From: Ehretia macrophylla
Taxonomy: Eukaryota > Streptophyta > Magnoliopsida > Boraginales > Ehretiaceae
NCBI GenBank assembly: GCA_037974665.1
Contig: CM075771.1
Coordinates: forward strand, 17,519,425-17,583,424
Direction: 5' to 3'
DNA length: 64,000 bases
Both the position numbers and the translations under genes were made by a program. The notes below the pieces were generated by a model. The model worked only from the letters and a program-made list of their open reading frames with translations, was not told where the DNA came from and did not search any database. This document shows positions 61,601 to 64,000 of the stretch, in pieces. Position 1 is the first letter of the stretch. Every line of letters starts with the position of its first letter.

Positions 61601-64000
61601 GAATGTTTTCATCAGTTACGAGATACTTTTCTTCTTTTGCGCTATTTTTCCGTCTTGGATCGTACGTCGTGAGTCGCGAAAAAGATGACAACCTAATCCA
61701 TCATATTTCTATTACCGAATCCCACTGTACCTTGGGCAAGACAACATTGCCACACGTAGAGGCTAGGCTCGCAAACCGAGGGCGTGGGGCATAGGACCAG
61801 GTCTCCGTCGCTCCGGTGCCTATAACTTTTGATCCGTAAGGAGTTATGCGGTGTACAGCATACCGTTAGAAAGCTCTCCGAGAGCTCTACAACGGGGGCA
61901 GCAAGCCTGGTTAGCTGCGCCCATTTTTAGAGCCCAAAATTGAACATTTTCATCAGTTTCGAGACACTTTTCTTCTTTTGCTCCCTTTTTTCATCCTGGA
62001 TCGCACGTCGTGAGTCACAAAAAGGACGACAACCTAATCCATTACATTTCTATTACCGAATCCCATGGCACCTTGGGCAAGACAACTTCACTTCACATAG
62101 AGGCTGGGCCCGTAAACCGAGGGCGTGGGGCTTGTGACCAGGTATCCGTCGCTCCGGTGCCCATAACTTTTGATCTGTAAGGAGTTAAGCGGGGCACAAC
62201 ATACTGTTGGAAAGCTCTCCGAGAGCTCTACGATGTGGGCAGCAAGCTAACTTGGTTGTGCCAGTTTTCATAGCCTAAAATTGAACGTTTTCATCAGTTT
62301 CTGGACAGTTTTCTTCTTTTGCGTTGTTTTCCCGTCCCAGATCGTACGTCGTGAGCCGCAAAAAGTACAACAACCTAATCCATCACATTTCTATTACCGA
62401 ATCCCACGGCACCTTAGGCAAAGCAACTTTGCTGTACGTAGAGGCTGGGCCCGCAAACCGAGGGCATGGGGCTTGGGACCAGGTCTCCTTGGCTCCGGTG
62501 CCCATAACTTTTGATCCGTAAGGAGTTACGTGGCGCACAACGCACCGTTGGAAAGCTCTCCGAGAGCTCTACGATGGGGGCAACAAGCTAGCTTGGCTGC
62601 GCCTGTTTTTGGAACCCAAAATTGAACATTTTCATTAGTTTCGGGACAGTTTTCGTCTTTTGCACAGTTTTTTCGTCCTGGATCGTACGTCGTGAGCTGT
62701 GAAAAGGATGACAACCTAATCCATCACATTTCAGTTACCGAATTCCACGCCACCTTGGGCAAGACAACTTTGGTTAACGTAGAGACTGGGCCCGCAAACC
62801 GAGGGCATGGGGCTTAGGACCAGGTCTCCGTCACTCCGGTGCCTATAACTTTTGATCCGTATGGAGTTATGCAGCGCACAGCATACCGTTGGAAAGCTCT
62901 CCGAGAGCTCTACGATGGGGGCAGCAAGCCTACATGGTTACGCCTATTTTCAGAGCCCAAAATCGAACATTTTCATCAGTTTTGGACTACTTTTCTTCTT
63001 TTGCGCTTTTCTGGCCAGGATCGTACGTCCTGTGCAGCGAAAAGGACGACAACCTAATCCATCACATTTCTATTACGAAATCCCATGCCACATTGGGGAA
63101 GACAACATCGCTTCACGTAGAGGCTAGGACCGCAAACCGAGGTGCGTGGGGCTTAGGACCAGGTCTCCGTGGCTCCGGTGCCCATAACTTTTGATCCGTA
63201 AGGAGTTACGCGGCGCACAACACACCGTTGGAAAGTTCTCTTAGAGCTCTACTATGGGGGCAACAAGCTTGCTTGGCTGTGCCTGTTTTCGGAGTTCAAA
63301 ATTGAAAGTTTTAATCAATTTCGGGACACTTTTCTTTTTTTGCAATGTTTTCCCGGCCTGGATCGTACGTCGTGAGCAGCGAAAAGGACGACGACCTAAT
63401 CCATCACATTTTTATTACCGAATCCCACAGCACCTTGGGCAAGACAACTTCACTTCACATAGAGGCTGGGCCAGCAAACTGAGGGCGTGGGGCTTATGAC
63501 CAGGTATCTGTCGCTCCGGAGCCCATAACTTTTGATCTGTAAGGAGTTACGCAGCACACAAAATACAGTTGGCAAGCTCTCCAACAGCTGTATGATGGGG
63601 GCAGCAAGCCTGCTCGGCTGTGCTTGTTTTCGGATCCTGAATCGAACATTTTCATCAGTTTCGGCACACTTTCTTCTTTTGCGGTGTTTTTTCTGCCTGA
63701 ATCGTACGTTATGAGCCGCGAGAAAGATGACGACCTAGTCCATCATATTTCTATTACCAAATCCCAAGCCATCTAGGCAAGACAATTTCGCTTCCCGTGG
63801 AGGCTGGGCCCGCAAACCGGGGGCGTGAGGCTTAGGACCAGGTCTCCGTCGCTCTGGTGCCCATAACTTTTGATCCGTAAGGAGTTACGCTGCGCATAGC
63901 ATACCGTTGGAAAGCTCTCCGAGAGATCTAAGATGGGCGAAACAAGCTTCCTTGGCTGTGCCTGTTATTGGAGCCCAAAATTGAATGTTTTCATTAGTTT

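Larger units (their letters stand above)
52052..64000 (+). repeat. 341-bp satellite array, block 6 (~35 monomers)
   Basis: Same orientation, running off the right edge of the window. It contains further copies of cassettes seen upstream: the A-B-C variant order near 56260-56960, and the short-tract variant followed by a TATTTACGGTGCCC monomer near 58540-58860 and 60617-60900. Rearranged monomers: 47-bp deletion at 58324 and ~45 bp duplication at 58601-58689. No gene is supported. Confidence 0.96.

Noticed and set aside
1-64000. CRISPR array or prokaryotic repeat region
   Set aside because: Repeat units are 341 bp with no unique spacers, no cas genes and no ribosome-binding-site-led genes; the nested LTR-type elements indicate a eukaryote.

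Overview
This window is almost entirely a plant-type satellite DNA array. A tandem repeat with a period of about 341 bp runs in one orientation from the first base to the last. It occupies about 52 kb (about 82%) of the window, or roughly 150 monomers. I see no convincing protein-coding gene, rRNA, tRNA or CRISPR array. The many short open frames are the same satellite (or LTR) sequence read in different frames. Both window edges lie inside the array, so the array extends further on both sides.

Layout: satellite 1-2685; LTR-like element 1 2686-5072; satellite 5073-15526; truncated LTR-like element 2 15527-16588; satellite 16589-21249; LTR-like element 3 21250-24974; satellite 24975-42937; unrelated ~530 bp insert 42938-43466; satellite 43467-48164; LTR-like element 4 48165-52051; satellite 52052-64000. 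The four elements are one family, all in the same orientation. They start TGTCACRCCCC and the complete ones end GGGCCTYACA. They are flanked by ~5 bp near-duplications of satellite sequence, and no second LTR or coding interior is present. They look like solo LTRs (or LTR-only non-autonomous elements) of an LTR retrotransposon. The satellite phase is kept across every insertion, so these are insertions into a pre-existing array.

Within the array, monomers fall into recognisable variants arranged in higher-order repeats (HORs): a 7-monomer (2386 bp) repeat at about 10.95-15.5 kb, an 8-monomer (~2.73 kb) repeat at about 26.8-32.3 kb with a 7-monomer derivative after it, 4-, 5- and 17-monomer duplications at 38-46 kb, and a dimeric duplication near 19 kb. 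Each monomer carries a short perfect dyad (AGCTCTC-C-GAGAGCT) directly after the 9-mer CGTTGGAAA, plus a pyrimidine-rich tract.

Organism: a seed plant (probably a flowering plant) is the best inference from the monomer length, the HOR organisation and nested LTR elements with TG..CA ends. The species cannot be named from sequence alone. The setting is most consistent with constitutive heterochromatin (centromeric, pericentromeric or subtelomeric). Which of these it is cannot be read from the sequence. All identity figures are visual estimates unless an exact coordinate offset is given.
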